A stretch of 64,000 nucleotides of DNA from Pseudomonas putida. Its GTDB lineage: Bacteria; Pseudomonadota; Gammaproteobacteria; Pseudomonadales; Pseudomonadaceae. The DNA is taken from the NCBI GenBank assembly GCA_041071465.1, contig CP163498.1, positions 6,032,001-6,096,000 on the forward strand, written 5' to 3'. Below, one piece after another: positions 1 through 9,148 of this stretch. Position 1 is the first letter of the stretch; each line of letters starts with the position of its first letter. Below the pieces are notes generated by a model, which was not told the origin of the DNA, ran no database searches, and saw only the letters and a program-made list of their open reading frames with translations. Both the position numbers and the translations under genes were made by a program.

Positions 1-72
1 GTAACCTTTAGCCAGTTTCAGAATTTTTTTGTGACGCTTACGAGCGATAACGCCGCGCTTAACACGAGCCAT
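1..72 (-). CDS. rplT: 50S ribosomal protein L20, N-terminal part
   Basis: Only the first 24 codons lie in the window; the gene runs off the left edge. The translation starts MARVKRGVIARKRHKK, the very basic amino end typical of bacterial L20. L20 is an assembly protein of the large ribosomal subunit. It lies directly downstream of rpmI on the same strand, the usual infC-rpmI-rplT order, in which L20 often represses the translation of rpmI and itself. Confidence 0.95.
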   Translation of the reverse strand, partial: MARVKRGVIARKRHKKILKLAKGY

Positions 73-99
73 GAGTAACTTCCTCTATCTTAACCAGAA

Positions 100-294
100 T
101 TAACGAACGCGCAGCATGCGCTCGACTTTTGCTACGTCGGACGGGTGCAGCAAGCTGGCACCGCGCAGTTGACGCTTACGCTTGGTCGACATTTTGGTCA
201 GGATGTGGCTCTTGAAAGCGTGCTTGTGCTTGAAGCCCGAAGCTGTCTTCAGGAAGCGCTTCGCAGCACCGCTTTTGGTTTTCATTTTTGGCAT
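100..294 (-). CDS. rpmI: 50S ribosomal protein L35
   Basis: This 64-residue protein begins [14 protein letters not shown], the conserved start of bacterial L35, and is rich in lysine and arginine throughout. An in-frame start five codons upstream exists, but the MPKMKTK start matches the family and gives the usual length. It is a large-subunit ribosomal protein encoded 27 bp upstream of rplT and about 60 bp downstream of infC, in the standard translation operon. Nothing unusual is seen in the product. Confidence 0.96.
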   Translation of the reverse strand: MPKMKTKSGAAKRFLKTASGFKHKHAFKSHILTKMSTKRKRQLRGASLLHPSDVAKVERMLRVR

Positions 295-354
295 GTTGGA
301 ACTCCGCATTCGATAAAATTACACATAATCATCAGGCCTGCCGTGCCCGGGAGA

Positions 355-900
355 TTACTTCTTTTTCTTGGGGGCGATGACCATCATAAGCTGGCGTCCT
401 TCCATCTTAGGATGCTGCTCAACGGTGCCGTATTCGGCGAGGTCGGCTTCGACCCGCTTCAACAGCTCCATGCCCAGCTCCTGGTGGGCCATCTCACGAC
501 CACGGAATCTCAGAGAGATCTTGGCCTTGTCCCCATCGGTAAGGAAACGTACCAGGTTGCGTAGTTTTACCTGGTAATCCCCATCCTCCGTCCCTGGACG
601 AAACTTGATTTCTTTGATCTGGATCTGCTTCTGGTTTTTCTTGGCTTCGTTAGCCTGCTTCTTCTTCTCGAAGAGGTGCTTGCCGTAGTCCATGACCTTG
701 CAGACCGGTGGTACCGCGTCTGCAGAAATTTCTACCAGATCCAGCTTCGCTTCATCAGCGATACGCAGCGCTTCATCAATCGAGACGATGCCAACCTGCT
801 CGCCGTCTGCGCCAATTAACCGAACCTCGCGGGCCGAGATATTCTCGTTGATCGGGGCCTTCGGTACAGCACGCTTATCGTTTCTCATTTCACGCTTAAT
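355..900 (-). CDS. infC: Translation initiation factor IF-3, probable ATT start
   Basis: IF-3 binds the 30S subunit, prevents premature joining of 50S, and checks the initiator tRNA-start codon pairing. The protein has the family start ([17 protein letters not shown]), the central lysine-rich linker and the C-terminal basic tail ending in KKKK. An ATG two codons upstream (904-906) overlaps the thrS stop, but its GGAG ribosome-binding sequence is only 2 nt away. The same GGAG is 8 nt from the ATT at 898-900, so I chose ATT, giving 181 residues. A rare AUU start is the known basis of IF-3 autoregulation in E. coli. If the ATG is used the protein has 183 residues. Confidence 0.93.
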   Translation of the reverse strand: MKREMRNDKRAVPKAPINENISAREVRLIGADGEQVGIVSIDEALRIADEAKLDLVEISADAVPPVCKVMDYGKHLFEKKKQANEAKKNQKQIQIKEIKFRPGTEDGDYQVKLRNLVRFLTDGDKAKISLRFRGREMAHQELGMELLKRVEADLAEYGTVEQHPKMEGRQLMMVIAPKKKK

Positions 901-905
901 AGTCA

Positions 906-2828
906 TTACTCCGATTCTTGGCGACCACGCCGGGAAACCGCTTGTGTCAGCAACTCAGCGAATTGGGCGACGGGCATGGAGCCCAGGTCTGCGCCTTCGC
1001 GAGTACGCACAGCGACGGTTTGCGTTTCGACTTCGCGGTCCCCTATAACCAAAAGGTACGGGACCTTGAGCAAAGTATGCTCGCGGATTTTAAAGCCGAT
1101 CTTCTCATTTCTCAAGTCCGACTTGGCACGGAAACCGCTACCGTTCAGAGATTTCTCTACCTCGAGGGCGAAATCGGCCTGCTTGTCGGTGATATTCATG
1201 ATCACCGCCTGGGTCGGGGCCAGCCACGCCGGGAATACGCCAGCGTAGTGTTCGATCAGCATGCCGATGAAGCGTTCGAACGAACCGAGAATGGCGCGGT
1301 GCAGCATGACCGGGCGAACACGGCTGTTATCTTCGGCGATATAGCTGGCATCCAGGCGTTCTGGCAGGTTCGGGTCGTACTGCAGGGTACCGCACTGCCA
1401 GTTACGGCCGAGGCAGTCGCGCAGGGTGAACTCGATTTTCGGGCCGTAGAAGGCGCCCTCGCCTGGCTGGTATTCCCACTCAAGGCCCGATTCGTTCAGG
1501 GCGTCGGCCAGCGCCGTTTCGGCACGGTCCCACAACTCTTCAGAACCTACACGCTTGGCCGGACGGGTGGACAGCTTCATGGCGATGTCGCTGAAGCCGA
1601 AGTCCTTGTACACGTCCAGGGTCAGCTTGATGAAGTCGGCAGCTTCTTTCTTCACCTGCTCTTCGGTGCAGAAGATGTGCGCGTCGTCCTGTACGAAGCC
1701 ACGCACGCGCATGATGCCGTGCAGGGCGCCAGACGGCTCGTTACGGTGGCAGGCACCGAACTCGGCCAGGCGCAGCGGCAGGTCACGGTAGCTTTTCAGG
1801 CCCTGGTTGAACACCTGCACGTGGCACGGGCAGTTCATCGGTTTTACCGCGTAGTCACGGCTTTCCGACGACGTGGTGAACATGTTCTCGGCGTAGTTGG
1901 ACCAGTGGCCGGAGCGCTCCCAGAGGATACGGTCGACAACTTGCGGGGTCTTGATTTCCTGGTAGCCGTTTTCACGCTGCACGCCACGCATGTACTGCTC
2001 GAGTACCTGGTAGACGGTCCAGCCGTTGGCGTGCCAGAACACCATGCCTGGGGCCTCTTCCTGCAGGTGGAACAGGTCGAGCTGCTTGCCGATCTTGCGG
2101 TGGTCGCGCTTTTCGGCTTCTTCGATGCGCTGGATGTAAGCGGCCAACTGCTTCTTGTCAGCCCAGGCGGTGCCATACACGCGCTGCAGCTGCTCGTTCT
2201 TGGCATCGCCGCGCCAGTACGCGCCGGACAGCTTGGTCAGCTTGAATGCCTTGAGGAAGCGAGTGTTCGGCACGTGCGGGCCACGGCACATGTCGACGTA
2301 TTCTTCGTGGTAGTACAGGCCCATGGCCTGCTCATCCGGCATGTCTTCGACCAGGCGCAGCTTGTAGTCTTCGCCACGGGCCTTGAACACATCGATCACT
2401 TCGGCACGCGGGGTCATCTTCTTGACCACGTCGTAGTCTTTCTCGATCAGCTCCATCATGCGCTTTTCGATAGCGGCCATGTCTTCAGGGGTGAAGGGGC
2501 GCTCGTAGGCGATGTCGTAATAGAAGCCTTCGTCGATCACCGGGCCGATCACCATCTTGGCGGTCGGGTACAGCTGCTTCACGGCGTGGCCAACCAAGTG
2601 GGCGCACGAGTGACGGATGATCTCCAGTCCCTCTTCATCTTTAGGGGTAATGATCTGCAGGGTGGCGTCGTTGCTGATCAGGTCGCAAGCATCGACCAGT
2701 TTGCCGTCGACCTTGCCGGCCACGGTGGCCTTGGCAAGGCCCGCGCCGATGGAAGCGGCTACGTCGGCTACGGATACGGCGTGATCAAACGAACGTTGAC
2801 TGCCATCGGGAAGAGTAATAACGGGCAT
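906..2828 (-). CDS. thrS: Threonyl-tRNA synthetase
   Basis: Class II aminoacyl-tRNA synthetase that charges tRNA-Thr with threonine in the cytoplasm. The 640-residue length is standard. Visible parts in order are the N-terminal TGS domain ([11 protein letters not shown]), the editing domain with the [10 protein letters not shown] zinc-type motif, the catalytic core with MNCPCH and the class II arginine motif, and the C-terminal anticodon-binding domain. The start at 2828 has a strong GGAGAGGAGG sequence just upstream, whereas an upstream extension of 11 codons does not match the family. It is the first gene of the leftward thrS-infC-rpmI-rplT operon, and its stop overlaps the alternative infC ATG by one base. 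Confidence 0.97.
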   Translation of the reverse strand: MPVITLPDGSQRSFDHAVSVADVAASIGAGLAKATVAGKVDGKLVDACDLISNDATLQIITPKDEEGLEIIRHSCAHLVGHAVKQLYPTAKMVIGPVIDEGFYYDIAYERPFTPEDMAAIEKRMMELIEKDYDVVKKMTPRAEVIDVFKARGEDYKLRLVEDMPDEQAMGLYYHEEYVDMCRGPHVPNTRFLKAFKLTKLSGAYWRGDAKNEQLQRVYGTAWADKKQLAAYIQRIEEAEKRDHRKIGKQLDLFHLQEEAPGMVFWHANGWTVYQVLEQYMRGVQRENGYQEIKTPQVVDRILWERSGHWSNYAENMFTTSSESRDYAVKPMNCPCHVQVFNQGLKSYRDLPLRLAEFGACHRNEPSGALHGIMRVRGFVQDDAHIFCTEEQVKKEAADFIKLTLDVYKDFGFSDIAMKLSTRPAKRVGSEELWDRAETALADALNESGLEWEYQPGEGAFYGPKIEFTLRDCLGRNWQCGTLQYDPNLPERLDASYIAEDNSRVRPVMLHRAILGSFERFIGMLIEHYAGVFPAWLAPTQAVIMNITDKQADFALEVEKSLNGSGFRAKSDLRNEKIGFKIREHTLLKVPYLLVIGDREVETQTVAVRTREGADLGSMPVAQFAELLTQAVSRRGRQESE

Positions 2829-3165
2829 GGCGCCTCCTCTCCTAGTGGTGACCCCTACCAAAGGTCACGTGGGTTGGGATGAGCCAGTACAAGATCCGAC
2901 CTGCCTTTCTTTAAGGAAAGCCTGCCTCACAGTGGCAGAAGCCTTTCAGCTTGTCAGGGACGAACCAGAGTGACTGGAAAGAAAAAAGATAGCTGTAGCC
3001 GGCAACAACGCGACCACAAGCCGAGCATGCTAGCACGCGGGTTGCACCCCAGGCAGAAATATTTGGAAATTGCACCGCAACGGTGAACTATCAGGAAAAA
3101 ATGCCTATCAGACCTTGGGAAGCAACCTACTCTTGATGAGACCTTAACCCAAGGAGTAACTGGTT
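2829..3165. other. Divergent intergenic region, thrS leader
   Basis: About 340 bp separate divergent thrS and the small gene at 3166. It must hold both promoters and the thrS leader. A short inverted repeat, CTTTC/GAAAG around a TTTAAG centre, lies near 2905-2920. I see no T-box, no convincing operator similar to E. coli thrS and no additional reading frame that looks coding. Confidence 0.5.
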
Positions 3166-3471
3166 ATGCGAGTTCCGTCTCTTCTGGCCCTGGCGGCCGC
3201 TGGCGCCCTGCTGCTGCCCGTGGCTGCGAACGCCGGCAACTTCCCACCTGGGAAGGAGGCCGGCTACATGACCCAGTGCACGCAGGTGGCCAGCGGCCAG
3301 GGTGTTGACGCTGCCACTGCGAAAAAGCACTGCGACTGTGGCGCGCAAGCCATCAAAAAGAATTTTACCGATGCCGAGATTGCCGACCTGGACAGCCAGG
3401 ATGGCGTGGACGCCAAGCTGATGCAGAAGGCCCAGACGGTCGTTCAGCAGGCTTGTAAACCGAAAAGCTGA
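3166..3471 (+). CDS. Small exported protein of unknown function
   Basis: The 101-residue protein has a clear Sec signal peptide (residues about 1-23, cleavage likely after ANA), so the mature part of about 78 residues should be periplasmic. The mature region has four cysteines, two in a KHCDCG motif and one near the C terminus, which suggests disulphides. An AAGGAG sequence precedes the start. It resembles small hypothetical proteins kept in Pseudomonas, but I do not recognise a named function. It is divergent from thrS and stands alone, 163 bp before the cold-shock gene. Confidence 0.8.
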   Translation: MRVPSLLALAAAGALLLPVAANAGNFPPGKEAGYMTQCTQVASGQGVDAATAKKHCDCGAQAIKKNFTDAEIADLDSQDGVDAKLMQKAQTVVQQACKPKS

Positions 3472-3634
3472 AACCTTAAAGCCAAGGTTGGCGAGCGATT
3501 CTTTGCCTTGAATCAACATCCGATGAAGGTAAAAGGCGCTACATCCGCAGAATTAGACTATGATGTCATCTGTGCCAGACAGCTCAGGCGTCTATGGCAC
3601 TTCGAAAAATTTCAAGTTTCTGGAGATTCATCCC

Positions 3635-3847
3635 ATGTCCAATCGCCAAACCGGCACCGTCAAATGGTTCAATGATGAGAAAGGCTTCGGCTTCATCACC
3701 CCACAAGGCGGCGGCGACGACCTGTTCGTTCACTTCAAGGCCATCGAATCCGACGGCTTCAAGAGCCTGAAAGAAGGCCAAACTGTTTCCTTCGTCGCCG
3801 AGCGCGGTCAGAAGGGCATGCAGGCTGCACAGGTTCGTCCGGAGTAA
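3635..3847 (+). CDS. Cold-shock protein, CspA family
   Basis: A 70-residue single-domain cold-shock protein: an OB-fold nucleic-acid chaperone that melts RNA structure. Both RNA-binding motifs are present, KGFGFITP (RNP1) and LFVHF (RNP2), with the usual start [16 protein letters not shown]. The longer in-frame extension from 3560 is not family-like. The start at 3635 has GGAG 9 nt upstream. The 5' untranslated region appears long, as is common for csp genes. A strong terminator follows 13 bp after the stop. Which csp paralogue this is cannot be decided here. Confidence 0.95.
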   Translation: MSNRQTGTVKWFNDEKGFGFITPQGGGDDLFVHFKAIESDGFKSLKEGQTVSFVAERGQKGMQAAQVRPE

Positions 3848-3860
3848 TTCGGAAGCTGTA

Positions 3861-3890
3861 AAAAAACCCGCCCTTATGGCGGGTTTTTTT
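3861..3890 (+). terminator. Rho-independent terminator of the csp gene
   Basis: The stem AACCCGCC/GGCGGGTT with a short TTAT loop is followed by seven T residues. It lies just after the cold-shock gene and, since the stem is flanked by A and T runs, may work in both directions. Confidence 0.92.
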
Positions 3891-3971
3891 ATGGGCGTTT
3901 GCATGGGCTGAGTGAAATGGCCTATGCGGGCACGCCATGTTTCGGGGGCCTGATGGCCCCTCAGCCTTGCA

Positions 3972-4292
3972 TCAACCGCAGTTGACGCGGGTCACGTTGC
4001 CCTGCTCGTCCACATTCAGGTTCAAGCGCTCGGAGCGGTACTCCAGGGTAACCACGTCGTGCGGTTTGAGAATACGCGCCATTTGCGAGCCGCTGGCCTT
4101 GCGCGCCTGCTCCAACAATTCGGCGCTGGCTGGCTTGCCAATGGCAAAGTCAGCGCCGCTGGCTTCGCAACGGCCGTCGTTGCCTGCTGGCGTGGCCGGC
4201 GCAGCACCACCACCAGCGTTGTCACCAGTGCTGCAACCAGCCAGGACAGCAGCCACCGCCAGGGTTGCCAGGTAAGCACGGGTACGGAACAT
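3972..4292 (-). CDS. I78-family peptidase inhibitor lipoprotein
   Basis: A 106-residue lipoprotein with a type II signal peptide and lipobox (VLAGC at about residue 19). After a Gly/Ala/Pro-rich linker comes a compact domain with two cysteines and the terminal pattern LNLNVDEQGNVTRVNCG, which matches the I78 (elastase/subtilisin inhibitor-like, potato-inhibitor-I fold) family. The start at 4292 was chosen because AGGAGG lies 5 nt upstream. It would act at the outer membrane or in the periplasm, perhaps protecting against serine proteases; that role is inferred from the family. Confidence 0.8.
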   Translation of the reverse strand: MFRTRAYLATLAVAAVLAGCSTGDNAGGGAAPATPAGNDGRCEASGADFAIGKPASAELLEQARKASGSQMARILKPHDVVTLEYRSERLNLNVDEQGNVTRVNCG

Positions 4293-4565
4293 GAAGCCTC
4301 CTAAATCGGTCTGGGAACTGCCTGATCCGACAGCTCCACTCATCATTTGTTGCAAAACCGGCCAAGTCTGCCTGAACTGCAGCAGCGAGGCGAAAAGCAA
4401 TCGTGACCGGATTTTGCACAACCCACTGCGTTTGCCATATGCTTAGCTCGCACGATCACTGGCGCAAAGCCATGATTTGCTGCAAGAAGTGGAGCGCATC
4501 CCGCCTCCATCGAACACCAGGGTCAGGTGTTCCCCTTCGTTCCGGGCCCCAAGCGAGAGCTTTTC

Positions 4566-4778
4566 ATGAGCACCCACAGCATCGATGCCGATATCAAGGT
4601 CAAATGGGCCGAGGGCCAGAGCGCGTACAGCCCCGGCACACCGGAGGAGCTGCTGTTGATTGGCATCGACCTGCTGGTGCGCGATCGCGGCGCTGAAGCC
4701 GCGCGCGGCTTCATCGAGCAAGTGCTTGAGCGTTACGCGCCGCACGCGGCTATTCCAATCGTGCCAACCGGGCGCTGA
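4566..4778 (+). CDS. Small conserved-looking protein, unknown function
   Basis: A 70-residue soluble acidic protein beginning MSTHSIDADIK. It has no signal peptide, membrane segment or recognised motif. Codon use resembles true genes, and its 3' end overlaps the convergent nucleoside hydrolase gene by 29 bp. The start at 4566 follows a GAGAG-type sequence; a start 13 codons upstream (4527) is possible. I do not recognise the family. The overlap with a confident gene on the other strand slightly lowers confidence that it is real. Confidence 0.6.
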   Translation: MSTHSIDADIKVKWAEGQSAYSPGTPEELLLIGIDLLVRDRGAEAARGFIEQVLERYAPHAAIPIVPTGR

Positions 4779-5751
4779 GCAGGTCGAACAGCCCCTGGGC
4801 ATCGCCCTGCTCCACCCACAGCACATTCGCCGGCTGCTTGAGCACGCCGTACCAGTCGGCAATCGTCTGGCCAAACGTTGGGCCTTCGCGGCTGTCGACG
4901 CTCATGTGAATGCGCCGGCCACTGAAAAGCTCGGGCTTTAACAGGTAGGCGATGACGCTGGCGTCGTGCACCGGGCCGCCGGGCATGCCGTACAGGTCCA
5001 TGTCGTGGGTGATGTAGGCATTGAGGATATCTACCACGCGTTTGCTGGCCTGGTTATTCACGGCGGCCAGTTGCTTCAGGCGGGCGTCGCTGGTCAGCAG
5101 CTTGTGGGTGACATCCAGCGGCAAGTAGGTCAGTTGCACGCCGCTGGCCAACACCACTTCGGCGGCGTGTGGGTCGGCGTAAAGGTTGAACTCCGCCGCC
5201 GGGGTGATGTTGCCGCCGTTGAAATGGGCACCGCCCATGACGACCACCTCTTTGATGCCCTTGACGATGTCTGGGCGCTGAATCAACGCCAGGGCCAGGT
5301 TGGTCTGCGGGCCGAGCATGGCCACGGTGATGCTGTGGGGTGTGGCCGCGCCGAGGGTGTCGATCAGGTACTGCACGGCATTGCCCTGGGCCTGGGGCTT
5401 TTTCGGCTCGTGCACCGGTACGCCAGTGAGGCCTTCTTCGCCGTGTACGTCGGCAGCATAGATAGGTGTGCGCACCAACGGGCGACCGGCACCGGCGTAG
5501 ACGGGGATATCTTCGCGCCCCGCCCATTCGCGAGCCAGGCGCGCGTTGCGCGAGGTTTTTTCCAGACGCACGTTGCCAGCCACTGTAGTGATGGCGCGGA
5601 TGTTGAGTTCGTCGGGTGAGGCCATGGCCAGAAACAGCGCGACCACATCATCGGCGCCAGGGTCAGTGTCGATGATCAGGTCGATAGGGGCGGCCTGAAG
5701 GGTGGAAGCAGTGGCCATGAAGGCGATTCCTTGTAGCAGGGGTTTGAGCAT
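4750..5751 (-). CDS. nuh: Exported nucleoside hydrolase
   Basis: Member of the inosine-uridine nucleoside hydrolase family, which splits nucleosides into base and ribose. The calcium-binding motif DTDPGADD follows directly after a signal peptide (residues about 1-24, ending TLQAAP), so the enzyme should be periplasmic. Later family motifs include VMGGA and the NLYADPHAA region. The chosen start at 5751 has GGAG 10 nt upstream; the longer frame upstream is not signal-peptide-like. It is the last gene of the rbs operon, 56 bp after rbsD. This suggests that nucleosides are cleaved outside the inner membrane and the ribose is then imported by RbsABC. A similar rbs-nuh arrangement is known in P. 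fluorescens. Confidence 0.9.
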   Translation of the reverse strand: MLKPLLQGIAFMATASTLQAAPIDLIIDTDPGADDVVALFLAMASPDELNIRAITTVAGNVRLEKTSRNARLAREWAGREDIPVYAGAGRPLVRTPIYAADVHGEEGLTGVPVHEPKKPQAQGNAVQYLIDTLGAATPHSITVAMLGPQTNLALALIQRPDIVKGIKEVVVMGGAHFNGGNITPAAEFNLYADPHAAEVVLASGVQLTYLPLDVTHKLLTSDARLKQLAAVNNQASKRVVDILNAYITHDMDLYGMPGGPVHDASVIAYLLKPELFSGRRIHMSVDSREGPTFGQTIADWYGVLKQPANVLWVEQGDAQGLFDLLSARLARLE

Positions 5752-5807
5752 GGGTGGCACTCCTGTTGCCTGGGTGGCGGTTTCCGGGGCCGCTTTGCCC
5801 CCCGCCC

Positions 5808-6206
5808 TTAGAAGGTGACGCCGGATATGAGGGCGATGTTGCTGTAGGGCTGGCATTCACCTGTGCGCACCACTGCACGGGCACTGCGCGAAAGCACTTT
5901 GAAATTCTCATGGCTCAGCCATTCGCGCTTGCCCAGCTTGCCCTTCAGTCGCTCGATTTCGACCAGCGCTGGTGGCACGACTTTCTGCATTTCTTCAGCC
6001 AGCACGTGCCGCTCTACCTGCAATTCGCTCAGCACTGCCCGCAACACGCTGGCGAAATCCGGCAACCCTGGGGTAACGGCCAGGTCGATCATCTCCACGC
6101 CCGGCGGCACCGGTAGCCCGGCATCACCGATCACTAGAATGTCACCATGCCCCATGCCGGCAATAACCCGCGACAGGGCAACGTTCAGCAATGGGGTTTT
6201 CTTCAT
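5808..6206 (-). CDS. rbsD: D-ribose pyranase
   Basis: This 132-residue protein starts [22 protein letters not shown], the RbsD signature containing the catalytic histidine. RbsD interconverts the pyranose and furanose forms of ribose so that the kinase gets its substrate. Its ATG overlaps the rbsK stop in an ATGA junction, indicating translational coupling. It is downstream of rbsK and upstream of the nucleoside hydrolase in the leftward ribose operon. Length and motifs are normal. Confidence 0.95.
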   Translation of the reverse strand: MKKTPLLNVALSRVIAGMGHGDILVIGDAGLPVPPGVEMIDLAVTPGLPDFASVLRAVLSELQVERHVLAEEMQKVVPPALVEIERLKGKLGKREWLSHENFKVLSRSARAVVRTGECQPYSNIALISGVTF

Positions 6207-7110
6207 GGTGTCAGCTCCGCCAGGTAAGGAATCGACGGCTGGGCACCGGCACGGGTGACCGACAATGCGGCGGCACGCTGGCCAAACACAATAGCCTCGC
6301 CCTCCTCCAGCCCCCGCACCAGCCCGGCCGCAAAGCCACCGACAAAGGTATCGCCGGCAGCGGTGGTATCCAACGGTTGCACCACCGACGCCGGATAGTG
6401 CTGGTGGCCTTGAGCAGTAATCCGCAAGGCCCCTTGCGCACCCAGGGTGATGATCACTTTCCCCGCCCCCAGTTGCAGCAGCCGCTCGCCAGCGCGCCGG
6501 GCGCTTTCCTGGTCGGTCACCGCCATGCCGGTCAACGCTTCGGCCTCGCTTTCGTTAGGGGTGAGGTAATCGATATGCGCAAACCAGTCCGCCGGCAAGG
6601 GACCGGTAGCAGGTGCTGGGTTCAGGATTACCTGCTTACCCAGCTCATGCCCTCTGGCCAGGGTCCAGGCCACGGTTTCGGCCGGCACTTCCAGTTGGCA
6701 AATGATCACTTCAGCCGCCTGCAACAGCGCATCGAAACGCTGCACCGACCGTGGCGTAAGCAGGCCGTTGGCGCCGGGAATGATAACGATACAGTTCTGG
6801 CTGGCGGCATCCACGGTGATCAGTGCGACACCACTGGAAACCCCTGGGCACGTGCTTACGCCCTGGCAGTCGATACCCTCGACGTACAATGCCCGGTGCA
6901 GTTGCCGACCATAATCGTCGTCCCCACATTGCCGATCATCGCCACGCTACCGCCCAACCGTGCCACTGCCACGGCCTGATTAGCGCCCTTGCCGCCCGGC
7001 ACGGTGAAAAAGCTTTCGCCGGGTAGTGTTTCGCCGGCCCTGGGCAGGCGCTGCGCGCGGGCCACCAGGTCCATATTGAGGCTGCCGACCACCACAACCT
7101 TGGCATTCAT
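6203..7110 (-). pseudogene. rbsK: Ribokinase, interrupted by a one-base frameshift
   Basis: PfkB-family kinase that phosphorylates ribose to ribose 5-phosphate. The N-terminal part (7110 to about 6925) reads [16 protein letters not shown] and the GGKGANQA substrate motif. The C-terminal part is in another frame and carries the family ATP-site motif DTTAAGDTF. The frame breaks in a C run at 6922-6925 on the plus strand (GTGGGGAC on the coding strand). Adding one base restores [13 protein letters not shown] and a 302-residue protein of normal length. Because four other genes here break the same way, I think a base-calling error is likelier than a dead gene. It overlaps rbsD by 4 bp. Confidence 0.88.
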
Positions 7111-7125
7111 GACATTTCCTTAGCG

Positions 7126-8148
7126 TTAGCGGTAATCATTGAACAGGTCCGGGCGTGGCCCGGTGGACTCACGCAAGACGATGCGCGGGGCAATGATGCG
7201 TTGCTCTGCCGCGCCTTGCCGGGGTGTACCGATACGCGTCAGCAACAGTGAAGCGGCACTTTCGCCCAGCTCGCGAATCGACTGGCCCACCGTGGTCAAC
7301 GGCGGGTAGACGTAGCGGCTGAGCTCGATGTCGTCGAAGCCGATCACCGACAGTTCGCCGGGTACGCTGATATTGCGTTCGGCTGCAGCGCGCAGCACGC
7401 CGAAACCAATCATGTCATTGCCGGCAAAAATTGCCGTGGGCCGCTTGCCCTCCAGCACCTGCGTTGCCGCCGCATGGCCACCTGGGCTGGTGAAGTCGCA
7501 GTGCAGCACACGGTTGCCCAGCAGGGGCGCACCGGCTTCGATCATGGCGCGGCGAAAGCCGCACAGGCGCAGCTGAGTAACCCCGGTTTCGGCAGGGCCG
7601 CCGATGTAGGCGATGTCGCGATGGCCAAGCTCCAGCAGGTGCTGGGTGGCCAGGTACGCGCCATGCTCGTGGTCGATACGCACCAGGTCGGCATCGACGC
7701 CCTCCAGCTCACGGTCGACGATGACCATGGGCGTGCGTACACAGGCCAGGCTTTGCAGCAGGTCGCTGTCCTGGCCCACCGAGGCTACCACCAGGCCGTC
7801 GATGCGTTTTTCCAGCAGCACGCGCAGGTAACTGCGCTGCTTCTGCGGGTTGTCGTCGGAGTTGCACAGGATCACACAATAGCCGTTGCGTTCGCAGGCG
7901 TCTTCGATACCCCGCGCCAGCTCGGCGAAGTACGGGTTGACGCTGTTGGGCACCAGCAGGCCGATGGTGGCCGTGCTACGCGCCTTGAGTGAGCGGGCCA
8001 CCGCACTGGGCACATAATCCAGTTCGATAATGGCGGCTTCCACTTTCAACCGCACCTGTTCGCTGACGGGTCGGGTCTTGTTCAGTACATGGGACACGGT
8101 GGTGTAAGAAATACCCGCCAGCGCCGCGACATCTTTGATGGTTGCCAT
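7126..8148 (-). CDS. rbsR: Ribose operon repressor, LacI family
   Basis: A 340-residue LacI/GalR regulator. The N-terminal DNA-binding domain starts MATIKDVAALAGISYTTVSHVLN, with the hinge helix near residue 50, followed by a periplasmic-binding-protein-like sugar domain. The start at 8148 gives the canonical LacI beginning; an 8-codon extension would run into rbsC. It sits between rbsC and rbsK in the operon, so it should autoregulate. A perfect LacI-type palindrome lies upstream of rbsB (11715-11726). The effector is presumably ribose or a nucleoside-derived sugar, by context. Confidence 0.94.
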   Translation of the reverse strand: MATIKDVAALAGISYTTVSHVLNKTRPVSEQVRLKVEAAIIELDYVPSAVARSLKARSTATIGLLVPNSVNPYFAELARGIEDACERNGYCVILCNSDDNPQKQRSYLRVLLEKRIDGLVVASVGQDSDLLQSLACVRTPMVIVDRELEGVDADLVRIDHEHGAYLATQHLLELGHRDIAYIGGPAETGVTQLRLCGFRRAMIEAGAPLLGNRVLHCDFTSPGGHAAATQVLEGKRPTAIFAGNDMIGFGVLRAAAERNISVPGELSVIGFDDIELSRYVYPPLTTVGQSIRELGESAASLLLTRIGTPRQGAAEQRIIAPRIVLRESTGPRPDLFNDYR

Positions 8149-8152
8149 GTTG

Positions 8153-9148
8153 TCAGTTCCGCCGGGCTGCACGCCGGCTGCGGTAAGTGTCGAGCACCAC
8201 GGCGATGACGATCACCGCCCCGGTGATGATGCGTTTGGTTGGTTCGCTGGCGCCGATCTGCGCCAGCCCGGCGGCCAGTACGGAAATGATCAGTACGCCA
8301 AAGAAGGTGCTGATAACCGAGCCACGCCCGCCCATCAGGCTGGTGCCGCCGATCACTACAGCGGCAATCACCTGCAGTTCCAGGCCGGAGCCAGCATTGG
8401 GGTCGGCGGCTTCCAGCCGCGAGATCTGGAACAGCGCGGCCAGGCCGGCGAGCAGGCCCATCAAGGCGAACACCAACACTTTGTAGGGCCGCGGGTCGAT
8501 ACCGGCGAGGCGTACGGCTTCTTCGTTGGTGCCAATGCCAATCAGGTAGCGGCCGAATACTGTACGGGTCAGCACCAGCTGGGCCAACACGATTACCAGC
8601 AAGGCAATGATGAACGCTGGCGAAATACCAAAGGCGACCGGGTTGGAGAACCAGGCATAGGCATCGCCAATATAGGCGGTGCGCGAGTCGGTGAACTGGT
8701 AGGCCAGACCACGGGCCATTTCCAGCACGCCGAGCGAGACAATGAATGACGGGATACGCCAGGCCACGGTGACGCACCCGGTAATGCTACCGGCCAGCGC
8801 GGCCACGGCCATGCCCAGCATCGCCGAGGGCAGCACGCCCCAGCCCCAGCCGAGAATCGCCACGCTCACCGCGGAGGCAGCCAGCGCCAGCACCGAGCCC
8901 ACCGACAGGTCGATACCGCCGATAATCAGCACGAAGGTCATGCCCACCGCCAGTACCATCAGGTCCGGGATCTGGTTGGCCAAGGTGCTGAAGGTGCTGT
9001 AAGACCAAAAGTGGCTGCTGAGGAATGAGAACAACACGATCATCGCCAGCAAGGCGCCAGCCAAGCCCAAGTAAGTGGCCAAGCCAAAGTACGTGCCACT
9101 GCGGCGCACGGGAGCGGCGCCTTGGCTGTCTAGCGGGGTGGTTTTCAT
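8153..9148 (-). CDS. rbsC: Ribose ABC transporter permease
   Basis: Inner-membrane permease of the sugar ABC importer, 331 residues and largely hydrophobic with about ten predicted membrane segments. The GGIDLSVG motif near residue 80 and the late GGTSLMGGRGSV segment are diagnostic of the RbsC/XylH/AraH group. It overlaps rbsA by 4 bp (ATGA) and ends 4 bp before the rbsR start, within the leftward operon. It works with RbsA (ATPase) and RbsB (binding protein) to import ribose. Confidence 0.95.
   Translation of the reverse strand: MKTTPLDSQGAAPVRRSGTYFGLATYLGLAGALLAMIVLFSFLSSHFWSYSTFSTLANQIPDLMVLAVGMTFVLIIGGIDLSVGSVLALAASAVSVAILGWGWGVLPSAMLGMAVAALAGSITGCVTVAWRIPSFIVSLGVLEMARGLAYQFTDSRTAYIGDAYAWFSNPVAFGISPAFIIALLVIVLAQLVLTRTVFGRYLIGIGTNEEAVRLAGIDPRPYKVLVFALMGLLAGLAALFQISRLEAADPNAGSGLELQVIAAVVIGGTSLMGGRGSVISTFFGVLIISVLAAGLAQIGASEPTKRIITGAVIVIAVVLDTYRSRRAARRN

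Noticed and set aside
918..2882. 654-codon open frame antisense to thrS
   Set aside because: It mirrors the highly conserved thrS gene; no recognisable domain, and long antisense frames are common in GC-rich Pseudomonas genes.
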